From Micromonospora coerulea (GTDB taxonomy: Bacteria > Actinomycetota > Actinomycetes > Mycobacteriales > Micromonosporaceae), in contig NZ_JAEMUW010000014.1 in NCBI RefSeq assembly GCF_016598485.1, positions 1 through 64,000 on the forward strand: 64,000 bases of DNA, read 5' to 3'. Below are positions 15,624 through 24,244 of this stretch, in pieces (the first letter of the stretch is position 1; each line of letters starts with the position of its first letter). The translations under genes were made by a program, and so were the position numbers. Below the pieces are notes generated by a model that was not told the DNA's origin, searched no databases, and was given only the letters and a program-made list of their open reading frames with translations.

Positions 15624-15658
15624 CGGGTCGGGCGGGCCCGGCTCGCCCGCCCGACCCG
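15624..15658. terminator. Bidirectional terminator
   Basis: Perfect 14-bp GC stem (15624-15637 with 15645-15658) with a 7-base loop, between the convergent Clp-N gene and the gene at 15666-16184. No T run. Confidence 0.7.
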
Positions 15659-15665
15659 TAGGACG

Positions 15666-16184
15666 TCAGTCGGCGACGGGGAAGCCGTACCGGGCGGCGT
15701 GCTCCGGGTCGGCCGGGTCGACCTGGCGGATGCCGGCGTCGGCCAGGCGCTTGTTGACCTCGTCCAGTCGCTCCCGCACCAGCCGGGCCTCCTCCTCGGT
15801 GACCCGGCCCCGGTGCGGCTTGCCGGCGTGCTCGATGGTGCCGTAGTCGACCTTCTCCGCGCCCCGGCGCGCCTTCGGCGGCCGCACCCGCTCGGCCGTC
15901 CGCAGCAGCTGGGCCATCGGCACGTCGGTGGCCATCGCGTCGAACTCGCTGGCGGTCAGCACCACCCGGCGCGGCTCGCCGCCACCGTGCCGGTCGTGGA
16001 TCTCCACCACCGCCACGTCCAGCGCCGCGTCGTCGATGCTCTCCACCTCGACCGGGGTGGCGTCCAGCTGCACGGGCCCGGCGACCAGGTCAGGGTGCTC
16101 CAGTACGACGACGCGGACCACCTCGTCGTCCCGCTGCAGAACCGTGCCGCTGAAGTCGGAGACGTGGATCGTCTTCTTGCCCAT
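15666..16184 (-). CDS. Conserved actinobacterial hypothetical protein
   Basis: 172 residues, soluble, starting MGKKTIHVSDFSG at the ATG of 16184 with GGAGA nine bases upstream. The first 100 residues look like beta strands (VRVVVLEHPDLVAGPVQLDA, VAVVEIHDRHGGGEPRRVVL). The rest is charged and helical, with EEEARLVRERLDEVNKRLADAG reading like a short coiled coil. Not a known enzyme to me. Convergent with the Clp-N gene across a strong terminator. Confidence 0.65.
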   Translation of the reverse strand: MGKKTIHVSDFSGTVLQRDDEVVRVVVLEHPDLVAGPVQLDATPVEVESIDDAALDVAVVEIHDRHGGGEPRRVVLTASEFDAMATDVPMAQLLRTAERVRPPKARRGAEKVDYGTIEHAGKPHRGRVTEEEARLVRERLDEVNKRLADAGIRQVDPADPEHAARYGFPVAD

Positions 16185-16323
16185 GCGCGGAGCTTCTCCT
16201 GTCGTAGGCCGATTTTTCGGACCAGGAGACGCTACCCGACAGGTGTGCGAACGGGCCCGGTGGAGCGCCCGGGTGTGTCGCCGCTTTCCTCCGCGCACCG
16301 CGTCACAGGCTGCCCTGGGCGCG

Positions 16324-16515
16324 TCAGCGGGCGCTGAGGCCGCGTCGGGTGGCGGCCGGTGGCAGCGCGTTCAGCTCGGCCCAGGAGAGCGGGGCGTCGC
16401 GCCGGGCCTCCCGGTACGGCGGCTGCGCCGGGAACCGCCCGGCGGCTTCGGCCGCCCGCCAGCTCCGCTCGGTGTCCTGCTGGTACCGGTCATTCGGCTG
16501 ATTCGGCATGACCAT
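16324..16515 (-). CDS. Small charged protein (about 61-63 aa)
   Basis: Starts MVMPNQPND; ATGs at 16515 and 16509 are both possible. Rich in Arg, Ala, Pro and Glu, with PLSWAELNALPPAATRRG near the end. No cysteines, no membrane segment. It lies just downstream of the sensor-kinase gene on the same strand. A palindromic TACATGTA lies 24 bp upstream. Function unknown. Confidence 0.5.
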   Translation of the reverse strand: MVMPNQPNDRYQQDTERSWRAAEAAGRFPAQPPYREARRDAPLSWAELNALPPAATRRGLSAR

Positions 16516-16573
16516 TACCGTCCCAGAGAAAGTTGTACATGTATGGAAATAGATATGACGCTCGATCGATGCG

Positions 16574-17602
16574 TCAGGTTCCCGCGGCGGGCAACCGGAC
16601 CACGAACCGGCAGCCATCAGTGATGTTCTGTACGTCTACCCGCCCGCCGTGGGCCTCAATCAGGCCGCGGACGATCGCCAGTCCCAGCCCGCCCGATCCT
16701 TCACCGGCGCCGTTGCCGGGGCGCGGGGTACGGGCCGGCTCGCCGCGGAACGCCACGTCGAAGAGGCGGGGCAGGTCGGACTCCGGGATGCCGCCGCAGG
16801 TGTCCGCCACGGCCAGCCAGGCGGTGTCCGCGTCCCGCCCGGCGTCCACCCGCACCGTGCCGTCCTCGGGCGTGTAGCGGACCGCGTTCAGCAGCAGGTT
16901 CCCCACCACCCGGGCCAGCTCCGGTTCGCTGGCGGTCACCGTCGGCCAGCCCGACTCGGCGGCCACCAGCCGGATCCGGCGGGCCGCGGCCAGCGGGGCG
17001 GTGCTCGCGAGGGCGTCGGAGACCACGTCGCCCAGCGGCACCGCCGACAGCGACAGCCGCAGCGCGCCCGCGTTGATCCGGGACAGCTCGAACAGGTCGT
17101 CGACGAGCCGGGTCATCCGGTCGGTCTCCATCCGGATCCGGCGGTGGTACTCGTCGACGGTGTCCGGGTCGCGGACCACCCGGTCCTCCAGCGCCTCGGC
17201 CATCGCGCGCAGCCCGGCCAGCGGGGTACGCAGGTCGTGCGAGACCCAGGCGACGAGGTCGCGGCGCCCCTTCTCGATCCGCCGCTCCCGCTCCCGCGCC
17301 TGGTCCGCCCAGACGGCCGCCGCGGCCAACCGCCGGCCGAAGAGCCAGCCGACCACGAGGCTCACCGCCGCGGCGGCGGACACGGTGATCAGCACCACCT
17401 CCAGGTCGTGCGGGGAGAGGAACATCGCCTCGGCGATCACCGCCACCCCGGCGACCACCGCGGAGACGGTCATGGCCAGCAGCACGACGATGTGCACCAG
17501 GATCGAGTGGCCGCGCAGCAGCCGCAGGGCGACCGCGCCGACCAGCCCGACGCAGAGCGCCGCGGCCAGCGCCGCCCCGAAGATCAGCGCCAGGTCACCC
17601 AC
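16574..17602 (-). CDS. Sensor histidine kinase
   Basis: 342 residues. Two or three membrane helices lie in the first 90 residues with almost no extracytoplasmic loop, so it probably senses membrane or intramembrane signals. A linker then leads to the HisKA motif VSHDLRTPLAG (His122). The ATPase part has the N box NLLLNAVRYTP, G1 DTCGGIPESDL and G2 GSGGLGLAIVRGL. It starts at GTG 17602 and overlaps the response-regulator stop by 8 bp, so the pair is translationally coupled. No specific signal can be named. Confidence 0.92.
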   Translation of the reverse strand: MGDLALIFGAALAAALCVGLVGAVALRLLRGHSILVHIVVLLAMTVSAVVAGVAVIAEAMFLSPHDLEVVLITVSAAAAVSLVVGWLFGRRLAAAAVWADQARERERRIEKGRRDLVAWVSHDLRTPLAGLRAMAEALEDRVVRDPDTVDEYHRRIRMETDRMTRLVDDLFELSRINAGALRLSLSAVPLGDVVSDALASTAPLAAARRIRLVAAESGWPTVTASEPELARVVGNLLLNAVRYTPEDGTVRVDAGRDADTAWLAVADTCGGIPESDLPRLFDVAFRGEPARTPRPGNGAGEGSGGLGLAIVRGLIEAHGGRVDVQNITDGCRFVVRLPAAGT

Positions 17603-18290
17603 CGGTCGGCTCGTAGCGGTAGCCGACGCCCCAGACGGTCACGATGCGCCGCGGATCCGCCGGGTCGGACTCGATCTTCTCCCGTAGCCGTCGCACGTGG
17701 ACGGTGACCGTGGACTGGTCGCCGAAGCTCCAGCCCCAGACCTTCTCCAGCAGCTCCGCCCGGCGGAACGCCCGCGCCGGGTGCCGCATCAGGTGGGCCA
17801 GCAGGTCGAACTCGCGCAGCGTGAGGGTCAGCTCCCGGCCGTGCAGCCGGGCCACCCGGGGGCCGGTCCGCACCTCCAGGCCGTCGTCGGCGAGCACCTC
17901 CGGCGCCTGGCCGACCGGCTCACCGCCCGCCCGGCGCAGCACCGAGCGCACCCGCAGCACCAGCTCCCGCGGGGAGAAGGGCTTGCTGAGGTAGTCGTCC
18001 GCGCCCAACTGCAGGCCGAGGATCCGGTCGGCCTCGTCGCCACGGGCGGTGAGCATGACGATGGGTACGCCGTCCGGCCGCGCCCGCAGCCGGCGACAGA
18101 CCTCCAAGCCGTCGAGCACCGGCAGCATCAGGTCGAGCACCACCAGATGCGGTGGCTGGCGGGCCACGGCGGCCAGCGCGGCGGCCCCGTCACCGACGTG
18201 GTCGACCTGGTAGCCGGCGTGTTCCAGGTACCGGCAGACCACATCGCTGACCGTCCGGTCGTCGTCGACCACCAGCACCCGCTGCGTCAC
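17595..18290 (-). CDS. OmpR/PhoB-type response regulator
   Basis: 231 residues. Receiver domain (1-120): acidic pocket VVDDD, phospho-acceptor Asp53 in LVVLDLMLPVLDG, Thr in MLTARGD, Lys in LSKPFSP. A C-terminal winged helix begins near 135 (LTLTLREFDLLAHLMRH) and ends in TVTVHVRRLREKIE and VWGVGYRYE. GTG at 18290 is chosen because GGGAGG lies nine bases upstream. First gene of a two-gene operon with the histidine kinase. Targets unknown; neighbouring glycosyltransferase genes are candidates. Confidence 0.93.
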   Translation of the reverse strand: MTQRVLVVDDDRTVSDVVCRYLEHAGYQVDHVGDGAAALAAVARQPPHLVVLDLMLPVLDGLEVCRRLRARPDGVPIVMLTARGDEADRILGLQLGADDYLSKPFSPRELVLRVRSVLRRAGGEPVGQAPEVLADDGLEVRTGPRVARLHGRELTLTLREFDLLAHLMRHPARAFRRAELLEKVWGWSFGDQSTVTVHVRRLREKIESDPADPRRIVTVWGVGYRYEPTGG

Positions 18291-18385
18291 CGGCGTACCT
18301 CCCGCTCGTGCGGTCCAGCCTAGCCACGGCCGGGGTAGTTGATCTATTGCGAGGTCCTTACAGCAGCCAGGGGGACCCGTCCGGG

Positions 18386-19864
18386 TCAGGACACCGTCCA
18401 GAGCAGATGGTTGACGGCCAGCGCGGTGAGCGCCTGCCCGGCCAGCCACCGGCGCCGGTCGCCAGCCGGCAGCCGGGCGGCGGCGACCAGCAGCCAGACC
18501 GCGAAGGGCAGCCAGATCCGTTCCACCTCCGCCTTCGAGAGCCCGGAGACGTCGGCGGCGGCCACGGTCAGCGCGGCCACCACCGGCAGCCAGCCGACGG
18601 CACGCGCGGCGCTGACCGCCCCGGCCGTCGCCGTCCCGCCCGCGCCGGCCGGGGCGCCGGCCCGCGCCGCGCGCCGGGTCCGCGCGCCGACCAGCGCGGT
18701 CATCCAGGCCCGTGCGCCGGCCACGACGGTGATCCGGGCGCGGGCGTCGGCGAGCGCGGCGATCCGGGCGCGGGCGTCGGCCAGGGCGGGGCCGAGGGTC
18801 CGGACCAGGGCCGGGCCGGCCACCGGTCCGGCGCTGAGCAGCAGCGCCGCCAGGTTCGCCCAGACCCAGTAGGCGTACGGGCGGTCCGCCGCCCAGCCCT
18901 GGTAGTAGCGCTGCACGACCAGGTGGTAGCCGTCCAGCCACCAGAAGCCGTACGTGACGAAGGCGGCGGTCACCCCGGCCACGCCCAGTGCGGCGGCGAG
19001 CAGCGCGCGGACCCGGTCGGTGGCCCGCAGCGCCAGCACGGTCACCGCCAACGGCCCGGCCAGCACCAGCCCGTACGACAGGTGCAGGGCGAGACCGAGG
19101 AGCAGCCCGCCCAGCGCCGGCGACCACCCAGCCGGATGCGCCAGCAGGGCCAGCCCGGCGGCCACCACCGCGGCGAAGATCCCATCGGCGGAGGCGCCCA
19201 CCCAGACCGCGCCCGGCAGCAGTACCAGGAAGGGCAGCACCGCCCGGGCGGCCGGCTCGTCGCCGAGCGCCCGCAGCGTCACCGGCACCGAGACGCTCAC
19301 CGTCGCGCCGACCAGGACGCAGGCCAGCGCCGCGGCCGTACCGCCGCCGAGGCCGATCCGGTCCAGCCCGACGAAGAGCAGCAGCGCTCCCGGTGGGTGC
19401 CCGGCCGTGTGGGTGGACCAGGAGCCCGGCTGGAAGTCGAGGATCCGGTCGGTGAAGCCGGCCAGCAGGGCGGGCACGTCCCGCACCCGGGGCACCTCGT
19501 GGAGGTACTCGGCCTGCACGGTGAGCCGCTCGGTGAGCCCGGCCCGCCACCCGTCGACCATGGCCAGCGCGAGGGTCCAGGCAACGGTGGCGAGCCAGCC
19601 GGCGGCCAGCAGCCGGGGCCACGGGAGCCGCCGGGCGAGGTCGGGGCCGCGCCACACCACCCCGGCGGCCAGCAGTACCGCCGGGACGGTGCCCCAGCCG
19701 ACGTGCGGTCGCCAGCTGGCGTAGAGCGGTGCGGCGTCGGCGTGCAGGCCGGCGTCGTGCCAGTTGAGCAGGGCGCCGACCGCGACCGCCGTACCCAGCA
19801 GGGCCGCCTCGACGGCGAGGACGGTCAGGTCGCGGCGACGGCCGGCGGTCAGGTGCGGGGTCAT
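18386..19864 (-). CDS. Polytopic membrane protein, possible GT-C glycosyltransferase
   Basis: 492 residues with about 11-12 hydrophobic helices. The first extracytoplasmic loop has acidic residues (NWHDAGLHADAAPLY) and a later loop TAGHPPGALLLFVGLDRIG, which resembles polyprenyl-phosphate-dependent GT-C mannosyltransferases. I cannot place it in a specific family. Between residues about 365 and 420 sits an Ala/Arg-rich low-complexity insert with ADARARI repeated. The ATG at 19864 is clear. It is divergent from the glycosyltransferase-2 operon and lies upstream of the two-component genes, a cluster also known in other actinobacteria. Confidence 0.7.
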   Translation of the reverse strand: MTPHLTAGRRRDLTVLAVEAALLGTAVAVGALLNWHDAGLHADAAPLYASWRPHVGWGTVPAVLLAAGVVWRGPDLARRLPWPRLLAAGWLATVAWTLALAMVDGWRAGLTERLTVQAEYLHEVPRVRDVPALLAGFTDRILDFQPGSWSTHTAGHPPGALLLFVGLDRIGLGGGTAAALACVLVGATVSVSVPVTLRALGDEPAARAVLPFLVLLPGAVWVGASADGIFAAVVAAGLALLAHPAGWSPALGGLLLGLALHLSYGLVLAGPLAVTVLALRATDRVRALLAAALGVAGVTAAFVTYGFWWLDGYHLVVQRYYQGWAADRPYAYWVWANLAALLLSAGPVAGPALVRTLGPALADARARIAALADARARITVVAGARAWMTALVGARTRRAARAGAPAGAGGTATAGAVSAARAVGWLPVVAALTVAAADVSGLSKAEVERIWLPFAVWLLVAAARLPAGDRRRWLAGQALTALAVNHLLWTVS

Positions 19865-20013
19865 GGTGACCGCCGAGGCTACGACCGCCGGCCGAGCTAG
19901 CGGAAGCGGTCGGTCGAGGACGTCAGCGACTCGTAAGGAACCGTTGCGGCGTAAGGGTTCCGTAACCGTGCCGGGCGGCCGGACCAGGGGCGGGGCGGCC
20001 TAGCGTCGCCCAC

Positions 20014-20745
20014 ATGGAGACAGCGGTCGACGTGGTGCTGCCGTGCCTGGACGAGGCGGCCGCCCTGCCCGGCGTGCTCGCCGGGCTGCCACCCGGCTAC
20101 CGCGCGGTGGTGGTGGACAACGGCTCCACCGACGGCTCGCCGGAGGTGGCCGCCGCGTACGGCGCCCGGGTGGTGCACGAGCCTCAGCGCGGCTACGGCG
20201 CCGCCGTCCACACCGGACTGCTCGCCGCCCGGACCGAGCTGGTCTGCGTGTTGGACGCGGACGGCTCGTTCGACCCGGGGGAGCTGCCCCGGCTGGCCGG
20301 GCCGGTGCTGGCCGGCCGGGCCGACCTGGTCGCTGGTCGCCGCCGGCCGGTCACCCGCACCGCCTGGCCGTGGCACGCCCGCGCCGGCAACGCGCTCCTC
20401 GCCGCCGGGCTGCGCCGCCGGGGCGTACCGGTGCACGATCTCAGCCCGATCCGGGTGGCCCGCCGGGCGGCGCTGCTGGACCTCGGCGTCGCGGACCGGG
20501 CCTTCGGCTACCCGCTGGAGCTGCTGCTCCGCGCCGCCGCGGCGGGCTGGCGGATCGTCGAGCTGGACGTGCCGTACGCGCCGCGGGCGGCGGGCACCCG
20601 ATCGAAGGTCTCCGGCTCGGTCCGCGGCACCGCCCGCGCGGTACGCGACATGACGGCGGTGCTGCGAGCGGGGGTCGCTCCGGCGAGCGCGGGGAGTGCG
20701 GCGCCGCCCAGCCCGCAGGTCGCGAACGAAGGCCGGCGCCGGTGA
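20014..20745 (+). CDS. Glycosyltransferase family 2
   Basis: 243 residues. GT-A fold: VDVVLPCLDEAAALP at the start, nucleotide-sugar motif VVDNGSTDGSPEVA, and CVLDADGSFDPGELP supplying the DxD metal site. Resembles dolichol/polyprenol-phosphate sugar transferases (DPM1-like) without the C-terminal membrane helices, so probably membrane-associated through a partner. Its stop overlaps the next gene's GTG start (GTGA), so this begins a three-gene operon with a DUF2064 protein and a methyltransferase. Sugar and acceptor unknown. Confidence 0.88.
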   Translation: METAVDVVLPCLDEAAALPGVLAGLPPGYRAVVVDNGSTDGSPEVAAAYGARVVHEPQRGYGAAVHTGLLAARTELVCVLDADGSFDPGELPRLAGPVLAGRADLVAGRRRPVTRTAWPWHARAGNALLAAGLRRRGVPVHDLSPIRVARRAALLDLGVADRAFGYPLELLLRAAAAGWRIVELDVPYAPRAAGTRSKVSGSVRGTARAVRDMTAVLRAGVAPASAGSAAPPSPQVANEGRRR

Positions 20746-21578
20746 GCGTGTTGCTGGTCATGGCGAAGGCGCCGGTGCCGGGCCGGGTGAAGACCCGGCT
20801 CTGTCCGCCGCTCGACCCGGCCGCGGCGGCGGCGGTGGCCGCCGCCGCGCTGCTGGACACCCTGGACGCGGTCCGGGCGGTGCCCGGCGTGACGCCGGTG
20901 CTGGCTCACGCCGGCCCCCTCGACCGCGCGGTGCGCGGCGCGGAGCTCCGGGCCGCGCTGGCCGGCTGGACCCTGCTGCCCCAGCGCGGCCGGGACCTCG
21001 GCGACCGGCTGGCCGCGGCGCACGCCGACGCCGCCGCGGCGTTCCCCGGCCGTCCGGTGCTGCAACTCGGCATGGACACCCCGCAGGCCGGTGCGGACCT
21101 GCTCGGCGCGGCCGTGGTGGCGCTGGCCGGCGCGGACGCGGTGCTCGGGCCGGCCGCCGACGGTGGCTGGTGGGCGCTGGGGCTGCGCGACCCGGGGGCG
21201 GCGGCCGTGCTGCGGACCGTGCCGATGTCCACCCCGGCGACCGGGCGGGAGACCCGGGCCGCGCTGGCCGGTCGGGGCCTGCGCGTCGACGCCCTCCCGG
21301 AGCTCGCCGACGTGGACGAGTGGTCGACCGCCCTGGCCGTCGCCGCCGGCGCGCCGGCGGGCCGGTTCGCCGCGACGGTACGGGACCTCGAGAGCCGGCT
21401 GGCCGGTGGGACGGCACCGGAGACCGACGTGCGACCGGACGATGGCCTCCTCGGGGTGGTACGGCCGGTCGGAGGCGGGCGGACCGGTGCCCGGGCCACG
21501 GCGGCGCGACGGAGCGAGGCCGGGCGGACCGGGCGGTCGGGGCCGGTCACGGCGCGCCGGGCCAGGGAGGTCCGGTGA
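20742..21578 (+). CDS. DUF2064 / TIGR04282-type glycosyltransferase-like protein
   Basis: 278 residues. It starts VSVLLVMAKAPVPGRVKTRL, the signature of the DUF2064 family (related to nucleotide-sugar transferases, seen in arsenosugar-type and other clusters). Further conserved parts are QRGRDLGDRLAAA and the metal-site region GMDTPQAGADLL; AADGGWWALGL is also typical. The C-terminal 55 residues are low-complexity Arg/Gly/Ala. GTG at 20742 overlaps the previous stop; its own stop overlaps the methyltransferase start. A role with the adjacent GT2 enzyme in building a glycan or glycolipid is an inference. Confidence 0.82.
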   Translation: MSVLLVMAKAPVPGRVKTRLCPPLDPAAAAAVAAAALLDTLDAVRAVPGVTPVLAHAGPLDRAVRGAELRAALAGWTLLPQRGRDLGDRLAAAHADAAAAFPGRPVLQLGMDTPQAGADLLGAAVVALAGADAVLGPAADGGWWALGLRDPGAAAVLRTVPMSTPATGRETRAALAGRGLRVDALPELADVDEWSTALAVAAGAPAGRFAATVRDLESRLAGGTAPETDVRPDDGLLGVVRPVGGGRTGARATAARRSEAGRTGRSGPVTARRAREVR

Positions 21579-22246
21579 CCGGGCCGGCGGTGCTCGCCGG
21601 GGGCTTCGAGGCGGCGCTGGCCGACCCCGCGGACCGTCCGGACGAGGGCGCGCACTGGCTGGTGCTCGGTGACGGGGTGCGGGTGCCGCTGCCGGTGCGC
21701 CGCTGGCACGGGCCACCGGAGCCGGCCCTGACCGAGGTGGTGCGGCGCTGCTCCGGGCCGACCATCGACCTGGGCTGCGGGCCCGGCCGGCTCACCGCCG
21801 CGCTGGCCGAGCGCGGACTGGTCGCCCTGGGCGTGGACGTCTCGGCGGCCGCCGTCCGGCTGGCCCGGGGGCGGGGCGCGGCGGCGGTGCACCGGGACGT
21901 CCTCGCGCCGCTGCCCGGCGAGGGCCGTTGGGCGCACGCGCTGCTGGTCGACGGCAACATCGGCATCGGCGGCGACCCGGTGCGCCTGCTGCGCCGCTGC
22001 GCCGGCCTGCTGCGTCCCGGCGGCACGGCGCTGGTCGAGCTGGCCCCACCCGGCGCGGGACTGTGGCGGGGGCGGGCGTACGTCGTCTCGGGCGCGCGCC
22101 ACGCCGGCGCTGAGCGGGGACCGGCGTTCCGTTGGGCCCGGGTGGGCGTGGAGCTGGTCGGTCCCTTGGCGTCCGCCGCCGGCCTCCGGGTCGCCGCCGT
22201 GTTGCCGGTCGACCGCCGCTGGTTCGTCGAGCTGGTTCGGCCCTAG
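21575..22246 (+). CDS. Class I SAM-dependent methyltransferase
   Basis: 223 residues. SAM motif I is TIDLGCGPGRLTAAL (residues about 68-82), then ALGVDVSAAAVRLARGRG (motif II) and LLRPGGTALVELAPPG (motif post III). The start GTG at 21575 overlaps the preceding TGA, with GGGAGG eight bases upstream. Third gene of the GT2-DUF2064-methyltransferase operon, so the substrate is probably the product of the first two enzymes. Nothing in the sequence identifies it. Confidence 0.85.
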   Translation: MTGPAVLAGGFEAALADPADRPDEGAHWLVLGDGVRVPLPVRRWHGPPEPALTEVVRRCSGPTIDLGCGPGRLTAALAERGLVALGVDVSAAAVRLARGRGAAAVHRDVLAPLPGEGRWAHALLVDGNIGIGGDPVRLLRRCAGLLRPGGTALVELAPPGAGLWRGRAYVVSGARHAGAERGPAFRWARVGVELVGPLASAAGLRVAAVLPVDRRWFVELVRP

Positions 22247-22294
22247 TCGCCCGAGCCGGGGCGGGCGGTACGCGGGACGGAGCTCCGTGGGTGG

Positions 22295-23053
22295 GTGCGG
22301 ACGATGATCCCGAGGCCCGTGCTGCTGGTCCGGCGTACCGTGATCGTCGGCAGGGCGGACGGTCCGGCGGGTGAGGAGGTGGCCCCGGTGCTCGACCGGC
22401 GGTTGTTCCTGCACCTGGCGACCTGGTTGGGGCAGTGGCCGGCCGGCCCGGGGCTGCACGTGGTCCGGTCCCACCGCCGCGCGCGGCCGGCCTGGGACGG
22501 GCGGCTGCGTCCCGCCATCGCGGTCGCCGCGCCGGACTGCGCGGTCCTCTCGGTGCCGCCCGACCGGGTCGCGGCCGTCCGGGCCCTGGTCGACGGGCGG
22601 CGGTGGGAGAAGATCCTGCCGGAGCTGCCCGCGACGGTCGGGCTGCCGGACTGGACCACCCACGCGGGAGCCTTCCGGTGGAGCGTCGCCCCGGCGCCGC
22701 TGCCCGACGTCGGCGTGTGGACCGCGCCGACCGGGCCGGGGCTGCCGCCCTGGCTGCGGCTGTTCGACCGGGAGGTACTGGTGGTGCGGGACGCCAACGG
22801 TAAATACCTGGCCGGCGCGGGGATCAAGCGGCACGACGCCCACGGGCACGAGCTGGCGGTCGGCACCGTGCCGGCCGCCCGGGGTCGCGGCCTGGCCCGC
22901 CGGCTCGCCGCCCAGGCGGCCCGCCGGGTGCTCGATGAGGGCGCCGTCCCCACCTACCTGCACAACTTCGACAACGCCGCGTCCGCCCGGGTGGCCGAGG
23001 CGGCCGGCTTCCCGGACCGGGGCTGGACGTCGTACGGGGTCTTCCCGCGCTGA
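22295..23053 (+). CDS. GNAT acetyltransferase-like protein
   Basis: 252 residues. The N-terminal half is not recognised. The C-terminal part has the GNAT pattern: strand LAVGTVPAARGRGLARRLA with the acetyl-CoA loop (R-G-R-G-L-A), then NFDNAASARVAEAAGF and a final strand. Starts at GTG 22295 or ATG 22304. It follows the methyltransferase gene by about 50 bp in the same direction but may have its own promoter. Acceptor substrate unknown. Confidence 0.78.
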   Translation: MRTMIPRPVLLVRRTVIVGRADGPAGEEVAPVLDRRLFLHLATWLGQWPAGPGLHVVRSHRRARPAWDGRLRPAIAVAAPDCAVLSVPPDRVAAVRALVDGRRWEKILPELPATVGLPDWTTHAGAFRWSVAPAPLPDVGVWTAPTGPGLPPWLRLFDREVLVVRDANGKYLAGAGIKRHDAHGHELAVGTVPAARGRGLARRLAAQAARRVLDEGAVPTYLHNFDNAASARVAEAAGFPDRGWTSYGVFPR

Positions 23054-23085
23054 GCGCGCAGACCGTGGATCCCGCACCGAACCGG

Positions 23086-23799
23086 TCAGTGACGAAGAGT
23101 GCGGATCAGGTCGAGCGCCTGGCGGGTCACCGGGCGCAGCACGCGCAGCCGCGACAGGCCGACCAGCCGGTCGACCAGCGGCACCGCCCCGTCGATCAGC
23201 TTCCGGGTGCGCACCTGGTCGGGGGAGCGGTCGTGCACCCAGTAGAGGACCACCCCCATGTACGCGAGCCAGAGCAGCTCGGGCAGCTCCGGGCGCAGCT
23301 CCGGGTCGACCTTGGCGGTGGAGCCCTCGAGCACCTCGCGGAACAGCGCGATGGACGCCTCCCGGGGCGCCGAGGACTCGGCGGAGAACGGGCTCATCGG
23401 CGAGGTGGGCTCGGCCGCCGTCTTGAAGAAGCTCGCGGCGAACGAGTGGTACGGGGTGAGCACGTCCACCCCGGCGTGCAGCACCCCGGCCAGCCGGGCG
23501 GCGAACTCCCGCTCCCGATCGAGCACCGGGGCGGCCGCCGCCCGGTGCTCGACCTGGGTGTCCGCGTAGAACTCCTGGATCAGGTGGTCCTTGGAGCCGA
23601 AGTAGTAGTAGGCGTTGCCCACCGCGACCCCCGCCTCCTGGGCGATCGCGCGCATCGTGGTCCGGGCGTAGCCGCGTTCCCGGAACAGCCGCATCGCCGT
23701 GTCCAGGATCAGCTGCCGGGTCTGCTCACCCCGGGCGGTCGCCGGTTCGCCGGTGGTCGGGCCACCCGCAGCGGTCGTCGGCGCAGTCTGCTCGGTCAT
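23086..23799 (-). CDS. TetR/AcrR family regulator
   Basis: 237 residues. The DNA-binding domain spans residues about 25-75: TRQLILDTAMRLFRERGYARTTMRAIAQEAGVAVGN and then AYYYFGSKDHL. The C-terminal ligand domain has the look of fatty-acid-responsive regulators (hydrophobic helices, PELLWLAYMGVVLYW). The ATG at 23799 is used. Its 5' end overlaps the DCC gene by 74 bp, so it is the last gene of a three-gene operon (membrane protein, DCC protein, regulator). Two TTGAACRYGTTCAA palindromes upstream of the first gene are its likely operators. Ligand unknown. Confidence 0.88.
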   Translation of the reverse strand: MTEQTAPTTAAGGPTTGEPATARGEQTRQLILDTAMRLFRERGYARTTMRAIAQEAGVAVGNAYYYFGSKDHLIQEFYADTQVEHRAAAAPVLDREREFAARLAGVLHAGVDVLTPYHSFAASFFKTAAEPTSPMSPFSAESSAPREASIALFREVLEGSTAKVDPELRPELPELLWLAYMGVVLYWVHDRSPDQVRTRKLIDGAVPLVDRLVGLSRLRVLRPVTRQALDLIRTLRH

Positions 23800-24244
23800 C
23801 GTCGCCACCGTATCCCGGGTCGGGCCAGGGTTCGCGGACCAGTTCGCGTACCGAGGAGGCGGTCGCCACCACCCGCCGGGCCAGCGGCAGCAGGTGGGGG
23901 CGGGACAGCCGCTCGGCGGTGGACCGGTGGTCGGCCAGCGCCCAGAGGCAGGCGAACCAGGCGCCGTCCCCGGCGTACACCGCGCCGGTGTCGGCGACCA
24001 CGGTCAGGTCGCGCAGCGTCGCGTCGTGGTCGAGGCCGGGGAAGCGCCGCCGGGCCTCGGTCGAGCCGGCCGGCACGAACTCCAGCGGTACGAGCTGCGG
24101 CCGCGACGCCAGCCACCGCCGGGCCGCCCGACAGAGCGGGCAGTGCGCGTCGTACAGGACGGTGAACCCGCGGACCCCACCGGCCCCGTGCCCGGTGGGG
24201 TCCGCCGGGGGTCCGCCCCTCCCGCCCTCGGGCGGGACGCTCAT
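23726..24244 (-). CDS. DCC family thiol-disulfide oxidoreductase (DUF393)
   Basis: 172 residues. The DUF393 hallmark TVLYDAHCPLCRAARRWL gives a D-x-x-C-x-x-C active site near residues 32-38. RDLTVVADTGAVYAGDGAWFACLWAL follows, where the family has its second conserved part. The C-terminus runs into Asp/Arg-rich low complexity where it overlaps the TetR gene. Start ATG at 24244 overlaps the stop of the membrane-protein gene (ATGA). Redox partner unknown; an adjacent membrane protein suggests action at the membrane. Confidence 0.82.
   Translation of the reverse strand: MSVPPEGGRGGPPADPTGHGAGGVRGFTVLYDAHCPLCRAARRWLASRPQLVPLEFVPAGSTEARRRFPGLDHDATLRDLTVVADTGAVYAGDGAWFACLWALADHRSTAERLSRPHLLPLARRVVATASSVRELVREPWPDPGYGGDDDRADCADDRCGWPDHRRTGDRPG

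Noticed and set aside
20758..22246. Very long open frames on the opposite strand of the GT2/DUF2064/methyltransferase genes
   Set aside because: High GC makes all frames open; only the plus-strand frames show family motifs and overlapping starts.
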